From NCBI GenBank assembly GCA_024362935.1, contig JANCRA010000060.1, positions 312,501 to 376,500 of the forward strand: a stretch of 64,000 nucleotides of DNA, written 5' to 3'. Under the pieces are notes generated by a model, which was given only the letters and a program-made list of their open reading frames with translations, ran no database searches and was not told the DNA's origin. This stretch comes from Setophaga petechia. Lineage: Eukaryota; Chordata; Aves; Passeriformes; Parulidae. The position numbers and the translations under genes were made by a program. This document shows positions 35,451 to 49,077 of the stretch, piece by piece (within the stretch, counting starts at the first letter, position 1; each line of letters opens with the position of its first letter).

Positions 35451-38400
35451 TCACATTAATACTTGAAAGGAAGGCATCTTAGACAACTTTCTTTTTCTTC
35501 CTGCAAAACACACTGCAGCCCTCTGTGCAACTTCTAGAACACGATAGGAAATGTTTAGTGAGCAGGAAGGTTTTCTCCTTGCGAGACATAGTGAAAAAGC
35601 TATTTGCTTAGATGTAGGTGACAAGAAACACTTACTGCAGTGGACTGAAAAGCTAACTGCTACACAGCACTGCGATTGTGTTAGCAGCTTGCAAAGTGCT
35701 AGAAAACAGTACTTTCCCACACTCTTGCCTTTCCCTTCACATTAATACTTGAAAGGAAGGCGTCTTAGACAACTTTCTTTTTCTTGTTGCAAAACCCTCT
35801 GCAGCCCTCTGTGCAACTTCTAGAACACGATAGGAGATGTTTAGTGAGGAGGAACGTTTTGTCCTTGCGAGACATAGTGAAAAAGCTATTTGCTTAGATG
35901 TAGGTGACAAGAAACACTTACTGCAGTGCACTGACAAGCTAATTGCTACACAACACTGGGATGGTGTAAGCAGCTTGCAAAGTGATAGAAAACAGTACCT
36001 TTCCACTCTCCTGCCTTTCCACTCACATTAATACTTGAAAGGAAGGCGTCTTAGACAACTTTCTTTTTCTTGTTGCAAAACCCTCTGCAGCCCTCTGTGC
36101 AACTTCTAGAACACGATAGGAGATGTTTAGTGAGGAGGAACGTTTTGTCCTTGCGAGACATAGTGAAAAAGCTATTTGCTTAGATGTAGGTGACAAGAAA
36201 CACTTACTGCAGTGCACTGACAAGCTAATTGCTACACAACACTGGGATGGTGTAAGCAGCTTGCAAAGTGATAGAAAACAGTACCTTTCCACTCTCCTGC
36301 CTTTCCACTCACATTAATACTTGAAAGGAAGGCGTCTTAGACAACTTTCTTTTTCTTGTTGCAAAACCCTCTGCAGCCCTCTGTGCAACTTCTAGAACAC
36401 GATAGGAGATGTTTAGTGAGGAGGAAGGTTTTCTCCTTGCGAGACATAGTGAAAAAGCTATTTGCTTAGATGTAGGTGACAAGAAACGCTTACTGCAGTG
36501 CACTGACAAGCTAATTGCTACACAACACGGGGATGGCGTAAGCAGCTTGCAAAGTGATAGAAAACAGTACCTTTCCACTCTCCTGCCTTTCCATTCACAT
36601 TAATACTTGAAAGGAAGGCATCTTAGACAACTTTCTTTTTCTTGTTACAGAACACACTGCAGCCCTCTGTGCAACTTCTAGAACACGATAGGAAATGTTT
36701 AGTGAGCAGGAAGGTTTTCTCCTTGCGAGACATAGTGAAAAAGCTATTTGCTTAGATGTAGGTGACAAGAAACACTTACTGCAGTGCACTGAACAGCTAA
36801 CTGCTACACAGCACTGCGATTGTGTTAGCAGCCTGCAAAGTGCTAGAAAACAGTACTTTCCCACTCTCTTGCCTTTCCCTTCACATTAATACTTGAAAGG
36901 AAGGCATCTTAGACAACTTTCTTTTTCTTGTGTCAAAAAACTCTGCAGCCCTCTCTGCAACATCTACAACACGATGGAAGTTGTTTAGTGAGCAGGAAGG
37001 TTTTCTCCTTGCGAGACATAGTGAAAAAGCTTTTTGCTTAGATGTAGGTGACAAGAAACACTTACTGCAGTGCACTGAACAGCTAACTGCTACAAAGCAC
37101 TAGGACTGTGTTAGCAGCGTGCAAAGTGCTAGAAAACAGTACTTTCCCACTCTCTTGCCTTTCCCTTCACATTAATACTTGAAAGGAAGGCATCTTAGAC
37201 AACTTTCTTTTTCTTGCTGCAAAACACACTGCAGCCCTCTGTGCAACTTCTAGAACACGATAGGAAATGTTTAGTGAGCAGGAAGGTTTTCTCCTTGCGA
37301 GACATAGTGAAAAAGCTATTTGCTTAGATGTAGGTGAGAAGAAACACTTACTGCAGTGCACTGAAAAACTAACTGCTACACAGCACTGCGATTGTGTTAG
37401 CAGCCTGCAAAGTGCTAGAAAACAGTACTTTCCCACTCTCTTGCCTTTCCCTTCACAATAATACTTGAAAGGAAGGCATCTTAGACAACTTTCTTTTTCT
37501 TGTGTCAAAAAACTCTGCAGCCCTCTCTGTAACATCTACAACACGATGGAAGTTGTTTAGTGAGCAGGAAGGTTTTCTCCTTGCGAGACATAGTGAAAAA
37601 GCTTTTTGCTTAGATGTAGGTGACAAGAAACACTTACTGCAGTGCACTGAACAGCTAACTGCTACACAGCACTAGGACTGTGTTAGCAGCGTGCAAAGTG
37701 CTAGAAAACAGTACTTTCCCACTCTCTTGCCTTTCCCTTCACATTAATACTTGAAAGGAAGGCATCTTAGACAACTTTCTTTTTCTTGCTGCAAAACACA
37801 CTGCAGCCCTCTGTGCAACTTCTAGAACACGATAGGAAATGTTTAGTGAGCAGGAAGGTTTTCTCCTTGCGAGACATAGTGAAAAAGCTTTTTGCTTAGA
37901 TGTAGGTGACAAGAAACACTTACTGCAGTGCACTGAGCAGCTAACTGCTACACAGCACTAGGATTGTGTTAGCAGCTTGCAAAGTGCTAGAAAACAGTAC
38001 TTTCCCACTCTCTTGCCTTTCCCTTCACATTAATACTTGAAAGCAAGGCGTCTTAGACAACTTTCTTTTACATTTTGCAAAACACACTGCAGCCCTCTGT
38101 GCAACTTCTACAACACGATGGAAGTTGTTTAGTGAGAAGCAACGTTTTCCCCTTGCGAGACAAAGTGAAAAAGCTATTTGCTCAGATGTAGGTATCAAGA
38201 AACACTTACTGCAGTGCACTGACAAGCTAATTGCTACACAGCGCTGCGATTGTGTTAGCAGCTTGCAAAGTGCTAGAAAACAGTACTTTCCCACTCTCTT
38301 GCCTTTCCCTTCACATTAATACTTGAAAGGAAGGCGTCTTAGACAACTTTCTTTTTCTTGTTACAGAACACACTGCAGCCCTCTGTGAAACTTCTAGAAC

Positions 38401-38882
38401 ACGATAAGAGATGTTTAGTGAGCAAGAAGGTTTTCTCCTTGCGAGACATAGTGAAAAAGCTATTTGCTTAGATGTAGGTGACAAGAAACACTTACTGCAG
38501 TGCACTGAAAAGCTAACTGCTACACAGCACTGCGATTGTGTTAGCAGCCTGCAAAGTGCTAGAAAACAGTACTTTCCAACTCTCTTGCCTTTCCCTTCAC
38601 ATTAATACTTGAAAGGAAGGCATCTTAGACAACTTTCTTTTTCTTGTTACAGAACACACTGCAGCCCTCAGTGCAACTTCTAGAACACGATAGGAGATGT
38701 TTAGTGAGCAAGAAGGTTTTCTCCTTGCGAGACATAGTGAAAAAGCTATTTGCTTAGATGTAGGTGAGAAGAAACACTTACTGCAGTGCACTGAAAAACT
38801 AACTGCTACACAGCTCTGCGATTGTGTTAGCAGCCTGCAAAGTGCTAGAAAACAGTACTTTCTCACTCTCTTGCCTTTCCCT
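35451..38882 (+). repeat. Ordinary monomer run of 12 after C5
   Basis: Twelve 286-bp monomers start at 35451 and end at P6 (38597). Those at 35737 and 36023 are practically identical. The last six are the ordered P set. Confidence 0.9.
36023..36308 (+). repeat. Reference ordinary monomer (286 bp)
   Basis: This is a typical homogenised monomer. In order it has: the cattaatacttgaaagg start, a pyrimidine tract (about 36059-36072), ctctgcag (PstI site), the 8-bp palindrome TTCTAGAA at 36104-36111, a gaaaaagct element, the 10-bp palindrome CAGTGCACTG at 36210-36219, then cacaacactggg, a gcttgcaaagtgatagaaaacag element and a second pyrimidine tract. It holds only 4 CpG. The monomer immediately upstream (35737-36022) is almost identical, showing very recent exchange. 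Confidence 0.95.
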
Positions 38883-41041
38883 TCACATTAATACTTGAAA
38901 GGAAGGCCTCTTAGACAACTTTCTTTTTCTTGTGTCAAAAAACTCTGCAGCCCTCTGTGCAACTTCTACAACACGATGGAAGTTGTTTAGTGAGCAGGAA
39001 GGTTTTCTCCTTGCGAGACATAGTGAAAAAGCTATTTGCTCAGATGTAGGTATCAAGAAACACTTACTGCCGTGCGCTGACAAGCTAATTGCTACACAGC
39101 ACTGCGATTGTGTTAGCAGCTCTCAAAGTGCTAGAAAACAGTACTTTCCCACTCTCTTGCCTTTCCCTTCACATTAATACTTGAATGGAAGGCGTCTTAG
39201 ACAACTTTCTTTTTCTTGCTGCAAAACAGTCTGCAGCCCTCTGTGCAACCTGTACAGCACGATGGAAGTTGTTTAATGAGCAGGAACATTTTCTCCTAGT
39301 GAGAGATAGTGAAAAAGCTTTTTGCTTAGATGTAGGTTACCACAGGCAGTTACTGCAGTGCACTTCAAAGCTAATAGATGCACAACACTGTGATTGTGTG
39401 CCCAGCTTGCAAAGTGATAGAAAACAGTACCTTTCCACTCTTCCTGCCTTTTCCATGCACATTACTATTCGAATGGAAAGAATTTTAGACAACTTTCTTT
39501 GGCTTCTTGCAAAACACTCTGCACACCTGCCTGCAATCTCTAGAAGTCGATGGGAGATATTTTCTGAACTGGCTCAGTTTCTCTTTGCAAGACATGGGGA
39601 AAAAGCAATTTGCTTAGATATAGGTGAAAAGAGGCACCTACTACAGTGCACTGCAAGCTAATTGCTGCACAACACGCAGATTGTGTAAGCAGGTTGCAAA
39701 CTGATAGAAAACAGTACCTCTCCCTTCTCCTGCCTTTTCTATTCACATTTCTATTTGAATGCAAGGCGTTTTAGACAACTTTCTTTTGCTTCTTGCAAAA
39801 CACTCTGCACACCTGCCTGCAATCTCTAGAACTCGATGGGAGATGTTTTCTGAACTGGCTCAGTTTCTCCTTGCGAGACATGGGGAAAAAGCAATTTGCT
39901 TAGATGCAGGTGAAAAGAGGCACCTACTACAGTGCACTGAAAAACTAATTGCTGCACAACTCTGGGATTGTGTAAGCAGCTTACAAACAGATAGAAAACA
40001 GCACCTTTCCACTCTCCTGCCTTTTCCATTGGCATTACTATTCGAATGGCAGCAGTTTTGGACAACTTTCTTTTGCTTCTTGCAAAACACTCTGCACACC
40101 TCCGTGCAACTTCTAGAAAAAATGAGAGTTGTTTTCTGAACTGGTACAGTTTCTCCTGAAGAGATATAATGCAAACGCTACTGGCTTAGATGTAGTAACA
40201 ATAGGCAATTATTACAGTGCACTGCAAAGTCAATCGTAGTATAACACTGGGATTGTGTGTCCAGCTTGCAAACTGGTAGAAAACAGTACCTATCCGCTCT
40301 CCTGCATTTTCCCTTTCCAGGAACATTCGAATTGATGGCTTTTTTGGACAAGTTACTTTTTCTTGTTGCAAAACCCTCTGCAGACCTGCCTGCAACCTCT
40401 AGAGCACGATGGGAGGTTTTTTGTGAACAGACACAGTTTCTCCTGGCGAGACATAATGAAAAAGCTTTTTGCTAAGGTGTAGCCGGCAGGAGACGCTAAA
40501 GACCAGGAGACGGAGCACTGTGCCTTTAAGCGCCGCTTCCGGGTGTCTGTCGGCCGTAGCTGTTCTCCGGAGCACGCCGCGATCTGCGTAACGACACCAG
40601 ATTCTTCGCGCCAAGAAGCGTCTTCTCCTTCTCCGGGAAACAGAGACTGCGGCAGCTTCTGAACGGCGAACTACGAAGCGGCACAAAACTGGGATTGGGT
40701 AAGCAGCTTTCAAAGTGATAAAAAACAGTACTTTCCCACTCTCTTGCCTTTCCCTACACATTAATGCTTGAAAGGAAGGCGTCTTAGACAAGTTTCTTTT
40801 TCTTCTTACAGAACACACTGCAGCCCTCTGTGCAACTTCTAGAACACGATAGGAGATGTTTAGTGAGCAAGAAGGTTTTCTCCTTGCTAGACAGAGGGAT
40901 AAAGCTATTTGCTTAGATGTAGGTGACAAGAAACACTTACTGCAGGGCACTGAAAATGTAACTGCTACACAGCACTGCGATTGTGTTACCAGCCTGCAAA
41001 GTGCTAGAAAACAGTACTTTCCCACTCTCTTGCCTTTCCCT
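38883..41041 (+). repeat. Core block C6
   Basis: Full core, 5591 bp after C5. It carries the ccattggcatt variant (others ccattcgcatt), shared only with C7 and C9. The sixth/seventh monomer boundary reads ctacacattaatgcttg instead of cttcacaataatacttg near 40755. That change happens to remove a stop on the minus strand. Confidence 0.93.
40481..40684 (+). promoter_or_regulatory. CpG-rich insert A6
   Basis: Copy of A1. The E2F-like core is at 40605-40614 and the donor GT at 40699. Confidence 0.6.
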
Positions 41042-44000
41042 TCACATTAATACTTGAAAGGAAGGCATCTTAGACAACTTTCTTTTTCTTCCTGCAAAAC
41101 ACACTGCAGCCCTCTGTGCAACTTCTAGAACACGATAGGAAATGTTTAGTGAGCAGGAAGGTTTTCTCCTTGCGAGACATAGTGAAAAAGCTATTTGCTT
41201 AGATGTAGGTGACAAGAAACACTTACTGCAGTGGACTGAAAAGCTAACTGCTACACAGCACTGCGATTGTGTTAGCAGCTTGCAAAGTGCTAGAAAACAG
41301 TACTTTCCCACACTCTTGCCTTTCCCTTCACATTAATACTTGAAAGGAAGGCGTCTTAGACAACTTTCTTTTTCTTGTTGCAAAACCCTCTGCAGCCCTC
41401 TGTGCAACTTCTAGAACACGATAGGAGATGTTTAGTGAGGAGGAACGTTTTGTCCTTGCGAGACATAGTGAAAAAGCTATTTGCTTAGATGTAGGTGACA
41501 AGAAACACTTACTGCAGTGCACTGACAAGCTAATTGCTACACAACACTGGGATGGTGTAAGCAGCTTGCAAAGTGATAGAAAACAGTACCTTTCCACTCT
41601 CCTGCCTTTCCACTCACATTAATACTTGAAAGGAAGGCGTCTTAGACAACTTTCTTTTTCTTGTTGCAAAACCCTCTGCAGCCCTCTGTGCAACTTCTAG
41701 AACACGATAGGAGATGTTTAGTGAGGAGGAACGTTTTGTCCTTGCGAGACATAGTGAAAAAGCTATTTGCTTAGATGTAGGTGACAAGAAACACTTACTG
41801 CAGTGCACTGACAAGCTAATTGCTACACAACACTGGGATGGTGTAAGCAGCTTGCAAAGTGATAGAAAACAGTACCTTTCCACTCTCCTGCCTTTCCACT
41901 CACATTAATACTTGAAAGGAAGGCGTCTTAGACAACTTTCTTTTTCTTGTTGCAAAACCCTCTGCAGCCCTCTGTGCAACTTCTAGAACACGATAGGAGA
42001 TGTTTAGTGAGGAGGAAGGTTTTCTCCTTGCGAGACATAGTGAAAAAGCTATTTGCTTAGATGTAGGTGACAAGAAACGCTTACTGCAGTGCACTGACAA
42101 GCTAATTGCTACACAACACGGGGATGGCGTAAGCAGCTTGCAAAGTGATAGAAAACAGTACCTTTCCACTCTCCTGCCTTTCCATTCACATTAATACTTG
42201 AAAGGAAGGCATCTTAGACAACTTTCTTTTTCTTGTTACAGAACACACTGCAGCCCTCTGTGCAACTTCTAGAACACGATAGGAAATGTTTAGTGAGCAG
42301 GAAGGTTTTCTCCTTGCGAGACATAGTGAAAAAGCTATTTGCTTAGATGTAGGTGACAAGAAACACTTACTGCAGTGCACTGAACAGCTAACTGCTACAC
42401 AGCACTGCGATTGTGTTAGCAGCCTGCAAAGTGCTAGAAAACAGTACTTTCCCACTCTCTTGCCTTTCCCTTCACATTAATACTTGAAAGGAAGGCATCT
42501 TAGACAACTTTCTTTTTCTTGTGTCAAAAAACTCTGCAGCCCTCTCTGCAACATCTACAACACGATGGAAGTTGTTTAGTGAGCAGGAAGGTTTTCTCCT
42601 TGCGAGACATAGTGAAAAAGCTTTTTGCTTAGATGTAGGTGACAAGAAACACTTACTGCAGTGCACTGAACAGCTAACTGCTACAAAGCACTAGGACTGT
42701 GTTAGCAGCGTGCAAAGTGCTAGAAAACAGTACTTTCCCACTCTCTTGCCTTTCCCTTCACATTAATACTTGAAAGGAAGGCATCTTAGACAACTTTCTT
42801 TTTCTTCCTGCAAAACACACTGCAGCCCTCTGTGCAACTTCTAGAACACGATAGGAAATGTTTAGTGAGCAGGAAGGTTTTCTCCTTGCGAGACATAGTG
42901 AAAAAGCTATTTGCTTAGATGTAGGTGAGAAGAAACACTTACTGCAGTGCACTGAAAAACTAACTGCTACACAGCACTGCGATTGTGTTAGCAGCCTGCA
43001 AAGTGCTAGAAAACAGTACTTTCCCACTCTCTTGCCTTTCCCTTCACAATAATACTTGAAAGGAAGGCATCTTAGACAACTTTCTTTTTCTTGTGTCAAA
43101 AAACTCTGCAGCCTTCTCTGTAACATCTACAACACGATGGAAGTTGTTTAGAGAGCAGGAAGGTTTTCTCCTTGCGAGACATAGTGAAAAAGCTTTTTGC
43201 TTAGATGTAGGTGACAAGAAACACTTACTGCAGTGCACTGAACAGCTAACTGCTACACAGCACTAGGACTGTGTTAGCAGCGTGCAAAGTGCTAGAAAAC
43301 AGTACTTTCCCACTCTCTTGCCTTTCCCTTCACATTAATACTTGAAAGGAAGGCATCTTAGACAACTTTCTTTTTCTTGCTGCAAAACACACTGCAGCCC
43401 TCTGTGCAACTTCTAGAACACGATAGGAAATGTTTAGTGAGCAGGAAGGTTTTCTCCTTGCGAGACATAGTGAAAAAGCTTTTTGCTTAGATGTAGGTGA
43501 CAAGAAACACTTACTGCAGTGCACTGAGCAGCTAACTGCTACACAGCACTAGGATTGTGTTAGCAGCTCTCAAAGTGCTAGAAAACAGTACTTTCCCACT
43601 CTCTTGCCTTTCCCTTCACATTAATACTTGAAAGCAAGGCGTCTTAGACAACTTTCTTTTACATTTTGCAAAACACACTGCAGCCCTCTGTGCAACTTCT
43701 ACAACACGATGGAAGTTGTTTAGTGAGAAGCAACGTTTTCCCCTTGCGAGACAAAGTGAAAAAGCTATTTGCTCAGATGTAGGTATCAAGAAACACTTAC
43801 TGCAGTGCACTGACAAGCTAATTGCTACACAGCGCTGCGATTGTGTTAGCAGCTTGCAAAGTGCTAGAAAACAGTACTTTCCCACTCTCTTGCCTTTCCC
43901 TTCACATTAATACTTGAAAGGAAGGCGTCTTAGACAACTTTCTTTTTCTTGTTACAGAACACACTGCAGCCCTCTGTGAAACTTCTAGAACACGATAAGA

Positions 44001-44473
44001 GATGTTTAGTGAGCAAGAAGGTTTTCTCCTTGCGAGACATAGTGAAAAAGCTATTTGCTTAGATGTAGGTGACAAGAAACACTTACTGCAGTGCACTGAA
44101 AAGCTAACTGCTACACAGCACTGCGATTGTGTTAGCAGCCTGCAAAGTGCTAGAAAACAGTACTTTCCAACTCTCTTGCCTTTCCCTTCACATTAATACT
44201 TGAAAGGAAGGCATCTTAGACAACTTTCTTTTTCTTGTTACAGAACACACTGCAGCCCTCAGTGCAACTTCTAGAACACGATAGGAGATGTTTAGTGAGC
44301 AAGAAGGTTTTCTCCTTGCGAGACATAGTGAAAAAGCTATTTGCTTAGATGTAGGTGAGAAGAAACACTTACTGCAGTGCACTGAAAAACTAACTGCTAC
44401 ACAGCTCTGCGATTGTGTTAGCAGCCTGCAAAGTGCTAGAAAACAGTACTTTCTCACTCTCTTGCCTTTCCCT
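41042..44473 (+). repeat. Ordinary monomer run of 12 after C6
   Basis: Collinear with 35451-38882 at an offset of 5591 bp, with only scattered differences (for example gagagcagg near 43150, and tcttcctgc near 42806 instead of tcttgctgc). Confidence 0.9.
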
Positions 44474-46632
44474 TCACATTAATACTTGAAAGGAAGGCCT
44501 CTTAGACAACTTTCTTTTTCTTGTGTCAAAAAACTCTGCAGCCCTCTGTGCAACTTCTACAACACGATGGAAGTTGTTTAGTGAGCAGGAAGGTTTTCTC
44601 CTTGCGAGACATAGTGAAAAAGCTATTTGCTCAGATGTAGGTATCAAGAAACACTTACTGCCGTGCGCTGACAAGCTAATTGCTACACAGCACTGCGATT
44701 GTGTTAGCAGCTCTCAAAGTGCTAGAAAACAGTACTTTCCCACTCTCTTGCCTTTCCCTTCACATTAATACTTGAAAGGAAGGCGTCTTAGACAACTTTC
44801 TTTTTCTTGCTGCAAAACAGTCTGCAGCCCTCTGTGCAACCTGTACAGCACGATGGAAGTTGTTTAATGAGCAGGAACATTTTCTCCTAGTGAGAGATAG
44901 TGAAAAAGCTTTTTGCTTAGATGTAGGTTACCACAGGCAGTTACTGCAGTGCACTTCAAAGCTAATAGATGCACAACACTGTGATTGTGTGCCCAGCTTG
45001 CAAAGTGATAGAAAACAGTACCTTTCCACTCTTCCTGCCTTTTCCATGCACATTACTATTCGAATGGAAAGAATTTTAGACAACTTTCTTTGGCTTCTTG
45101 CAAAACACTCTGCACACCTGCCTGCAATCTCTAGAAGTCGATGGGAGATATTTTCTGAACTGGCTCAGTTTCTCTTTGCAAGACATGGGGAAAAAGCAAT
45201 TTGCTTAGATATAGGTGAAAAGAGGCACCTACTACAGTGCACTGCAAGCTAATTGCTGCACAACACGCAGATTGTGTAAGCAGGTTGCAAACTGATAGAA
45301 AACAGTACCTCTCCCTTCTCCTGCCTTTTCTATTCACATTTCTATTTGAATGCAAGGCGTTTTAGACAACTTTCTTTTGCTTCTTGCAAAACACTCTGCA
45401 CACCTGCCTGCAATCTCTAGAACTCGATGGGAGATGTTTTCTGAACTGGCTCAGTTTCTCCTTGCGAGACATGGGGAAAAAGCAATTTGCTTAGATGCAG
45501 GTGAAAAGAGGCACCTACTACAGTGCACTGAAAAACTAATTGCTGCACAACTCTGGGATTGTGTAAGCAGCTTACAAACAGATAGAAAACAGCACCTTTC
45601 CACTCTCCTGCCTTTTCCATTGGCATTACTATTCGAATGGCAGCAGTTTTGGACAACTTTCTTTTGCTTCTTGCAAAACACTCTGCACACCTCCGTGCAA
45701 CTTCTAGAAAAAATGAGAGTTGTTTTCTGAACTGGTACAGTTTCTCCTGAAGAGATATAATGCAAACGCTACTGGCTTAGATGTAGTAACAATAGGCAAT
45801 TATTACAGTGCACTGCAAAGTCAATCGTAGTATAACACTGGGATTGTGTGTCCAGCTTGCAAACTGGTAGAAAACAGTACCTATCCGCTCTCCTGCATTT
45901 TCCCTTTCCAGGAACATTCGAATTGATGGCTTTTTTGGACAAGTTACTTTTTCTTGTTGCAAAACCCTCTGCAGACCTGCCTGCAACCTCTAGAGCACGA
46001 TGGGAGGTTTTTTGTGAACAGACACAGTTTCTCCTGGCGAGACATAATGAAAAAGCTTTTTGCTAAGGTGTAGCCGGCAGGAGACGCTAAAGACCAGGAG
46101 ACGGAGCACTGTGCCTTTAAGCGCCGCTTCCGGGTGTCTGTCGGCCGTAGCTGTTCTCCGGAGCACGCCGCGATCTGCGTAACGACACCAGATTCTTCGC
46201 GCCAAGAAGCGTCTTCTCCTTCTCCGGGAAACAGAGACTGCGGCAGCTTCTGAACGGCGAACTACGAAGCGGCACAAAACTGGGATTGGGTAAGCAGCTT
46301 TCAAAGTGATAAAAAACAGTACTTTCCCACTCTCTTGCCTTTCCCTTCACAATAATACTTGAAAGGAAGGCGTCTTAGACAACTTTCTTTTTCTTCTTAC
46401 AGAACACACTGCAGCCCTCTGTGCAACTTCTAGAACACGATAGGAGATGTTTAGTGAGCAAGAAGGTTTTCTCCTTGCTAGACAGAGGGATAAAGCTATT
46501 TGCTTAGATGTAGGTGACAAGAAACACTTACTGCAGTGCACTGAAAATGTAACTGCTACACAGCACTGCGATTGTGTTAGCAGCCTGCAAAGTGCTAGAA
46601 AACAGTACTTTCCCACTCTCTTGCCTTTCCCT
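44474..46632 (+). repeat. Core block C7
   Basis: Full core, 5591 bp after C6, with the ccattggcatt variant. Confidence 0.93.
46072..46275 (+). promoter_or_regulatory. CpG-rich insert A7
   Basis: Copy of A1. The E2F-like core is at 46196-46205 and the donor GT at 46290. Confidence 0.6.
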
Positions 46633-46918
46633 TCACATTAATACTTGAAAGGAAGGCATCTTAGACAACTTTCTTTTTCTTCCTGCAAAACACACTGCAG
46701 CCCTCTGTGCAACTTCTAGAACACGATAGGAAATGTTTAGTGAGCAGGAAGGTTTTCTCCTTGCGAGACATAGTGAAAAAGCTATTTGCTTAGATGTAGG
46801 TGAGAAGAAACACTTACTGCAGTGCACTGAAAAACTAACTGCTACACAGCTCTGCGATTGTGTTAGCAGCCTGCAAAGTGCTAGAAAACAGTACTTTCTC
46901 ACTCTCTTGCCTTTCCCT
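46633..46918 (+). repeat. Hybrid monomer between C7 and C8
   Basis: The left part matches the first post-core monomer type at 41042 (tcttcctgcaaaacac, aggaaatg, gagcaggaagg). The right part matches P6 at 44188 (gtgagaag, agctctgcg, tttctcactc). The exchange lies in the shared stretch 46748-46803. Loss of 11 monomers (3146 bp) from the 5591 bp form gives exactly 2445 bp. Confidence 0.88.
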
Positions 46919-49077
46919 TCACATTAATACTTGAAAGGAAGGCCTCTTAGACAACTTTCTTTTTCTTGTGTCAAAAAACTCTGCAGCCCTCTGTGCAACT
47001 TCTACAACACGATGGAAGTTGTTTAGTGAGCAGGAAGGTTTTCTCCTTGCGAGACATAGTGAAAAAGCTATTTGCTCAGATGTAGGTATCAAGAAACACT
47101 TACTGCCGTGCACTGACAAGCTAATTGCTACACAGCACTGCGATTGTGTTAGCAGCTCTCAAAGTGCTAGAAAACAGTACTTTCCCACTCTCTTGCCTTT
47201 CCCTTCACATTAATACTTGAAAGGAAGGCGTCTTAGACAACTTTCTTTTTCTTGCTGCAAAACAGTCTGCAGCCCTCTGTGCAACCTGTACAGCACGATG
47301 GAAGTTGTTTAATGAGCAGGAACATTTTCTCCTAGTGAGAGATAGTGAAAAAGCTTTTTGCTTAGATGTAGGTTACCACAGGCAGTTACTGCAGTGCACT
47401 TCAAAGCTAATAGATGCACAACACTGGGATTGTGTGCCCAGCTTGCAAAGTGATAGAAAACAGTACCTTTCCACTCTTCCTGCCTTTTCCATGCACATTA
47501 CTATTCGAATGGAAAGAATTTTAGACAACTTTCTTTGGCTTCTTGCAAAACACTCTGCACACCTGCCTGCAATCTCTAGAAGTCGATGGGAGATATTTTC
47601 TGAACTGGCTCAGTTTCTCTTTGCAAGACATGGGGAAAAAGCAATTTGCTTAGATATAGGTGAAAAGAGGCACCTACTACAGTGCACTGCAAGCTAATTG
47701 CTGCACAACACGCAGATTGTGTAAGCAGGTTGCAAACTGATAGAAAACAGTACCTCTCCCTTCTCCTGCCTTTTCTATTCACATTTCTATTTGAATGCAA
47801 GGCGTTTTAGACAACTTTCTTTTGCTTCTTGCAAAACACTCTGCACACCTGCCTGCAATCTCTAGAACTCGATGGGAGATGTTTTCTGAACTGGCTCAGT
47901 TTCTCCTTGCGAGACATGGGGAAAAAGCAATTTGCTTAGATGCAGGTGAAAAGAGGCACCTACTACAGTGCACTGAAAAACTAATTGCTGCACAACTCTG
48001 GGATTGTGTAAGCAGCTTACAAACAGATAGAAAACAGCACCTTTCCACTCTCCTGCCTTTTCCATTCGCATTACTATTCGAATGGCAGCAGTTTTGGACA
48101 ACTTTCTTTTGCTTCTTGCAAAACACTCTGCACACCTCCGTGCAACTTCTAGAAAAAATGAGAGTTGTTTTCTGAACTGGTACAGTTTCTCCTGAAGAGA
48201 TATAATGCAAACGCTACTGGCTTAGATGTAGTAACAATAGGCAATTATTACAGTGCACTGCAAAGTCAATCGTAGTATAACACTGGGATTGTGTGTCCAG
48301 CTTGCAAACTGGTAGAAAACAGTACCTATCCGCTCTCCTGCATTTTCCCTTTCCAGGAACATTCGAATTGATGGCTTTTTTGGACAAGTTACTTTTTCTT
48401 GTTGCAAAACCCTCTGCAGACCTGCCTGCAACCTCTAGAGCACGATGGGAGGTTTTTTGTGAACAGACACAGTTTCTCCTGGCGAGACATAATGAAAAAG
48501 CTTTTTGCTAAGGTGTAGCCGGCAGGAGACGCTAAAGACCAGGAGACGGAGCACTGTGCCTTTAAGCGCCGCTTCCGGGTGTCTGTCGGCCGTAGCTGTT
48601 CTCCGGAGCACGCCGCGATCTGCGTAACGACACCAGATTCTTCGCGCCAAGAAGCGTCTTCTCCTTCTCCGGGAAACAGAGACTGCGGCAGCTTCTGAAC
48701 GGCGAACTACGAAGCGGCACAAAACTGGGATTGGGTAAGCAGCTTTCAAAGTGATAAAAAACAGTACTTTCCCACTCTCTTGCCTTTCCCTTCACAATAA
48801 TACTTGAAAGGAAGGCGTCTTAGACAAGTTTCTTTTTCTTCTTACAGAACACAGTGCAGCCCTCTGTGCAACTTCTAGAACACGATAGGAGATGTTTAGT
48901 GAGCAAGAAGGTTTTCTCCTTGCTAGACAGAGGGATAAAGCTATTTGCTTAGATGTAGGTGACAAGAAACACTTACTGCAGTGCACTGAAAATGTAACTG
49001 CTACACAGCACTGCGATTGTGTTACCAGCCTGCAAAGTGCTAGAAAACAGTACTTTCCCACTCTCTTGCCTTTCCCT
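46919..49077 (+). repeat. Core block C8
   Basis: Full core, 2445 bp after C7. It has the cactgggattg variant in monomer 2 and ccattcgcatt in monomer 4, unlike C7. Confidence 0.93.
48517..48720 (+). promoter_or_regulatory. CpG-rich insert A8
   Basis: Copy of A1. The E2F-like core is at 48641-48650 and the donor GT at 48735. Confidence 0.6.

Noticed and set aside
40399..41025. Longest open frame (208 codons, minus strand) across insert A6
   Set aside because: It exists only because of a private change at the monomer boundary near 40755 that removes a stop. The equivalent region in the other cores is interrupted. The arginine-rich part is simply GC-rich insert sequence.
33292..44473. Assembly artefact as explanation for the nearly identical tandem copies
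   Set aside because: Each copy has private single-base differences, which argues for real copies. It cannot be excluded from sequence alone, so it is kept as a caveat and not a finding.
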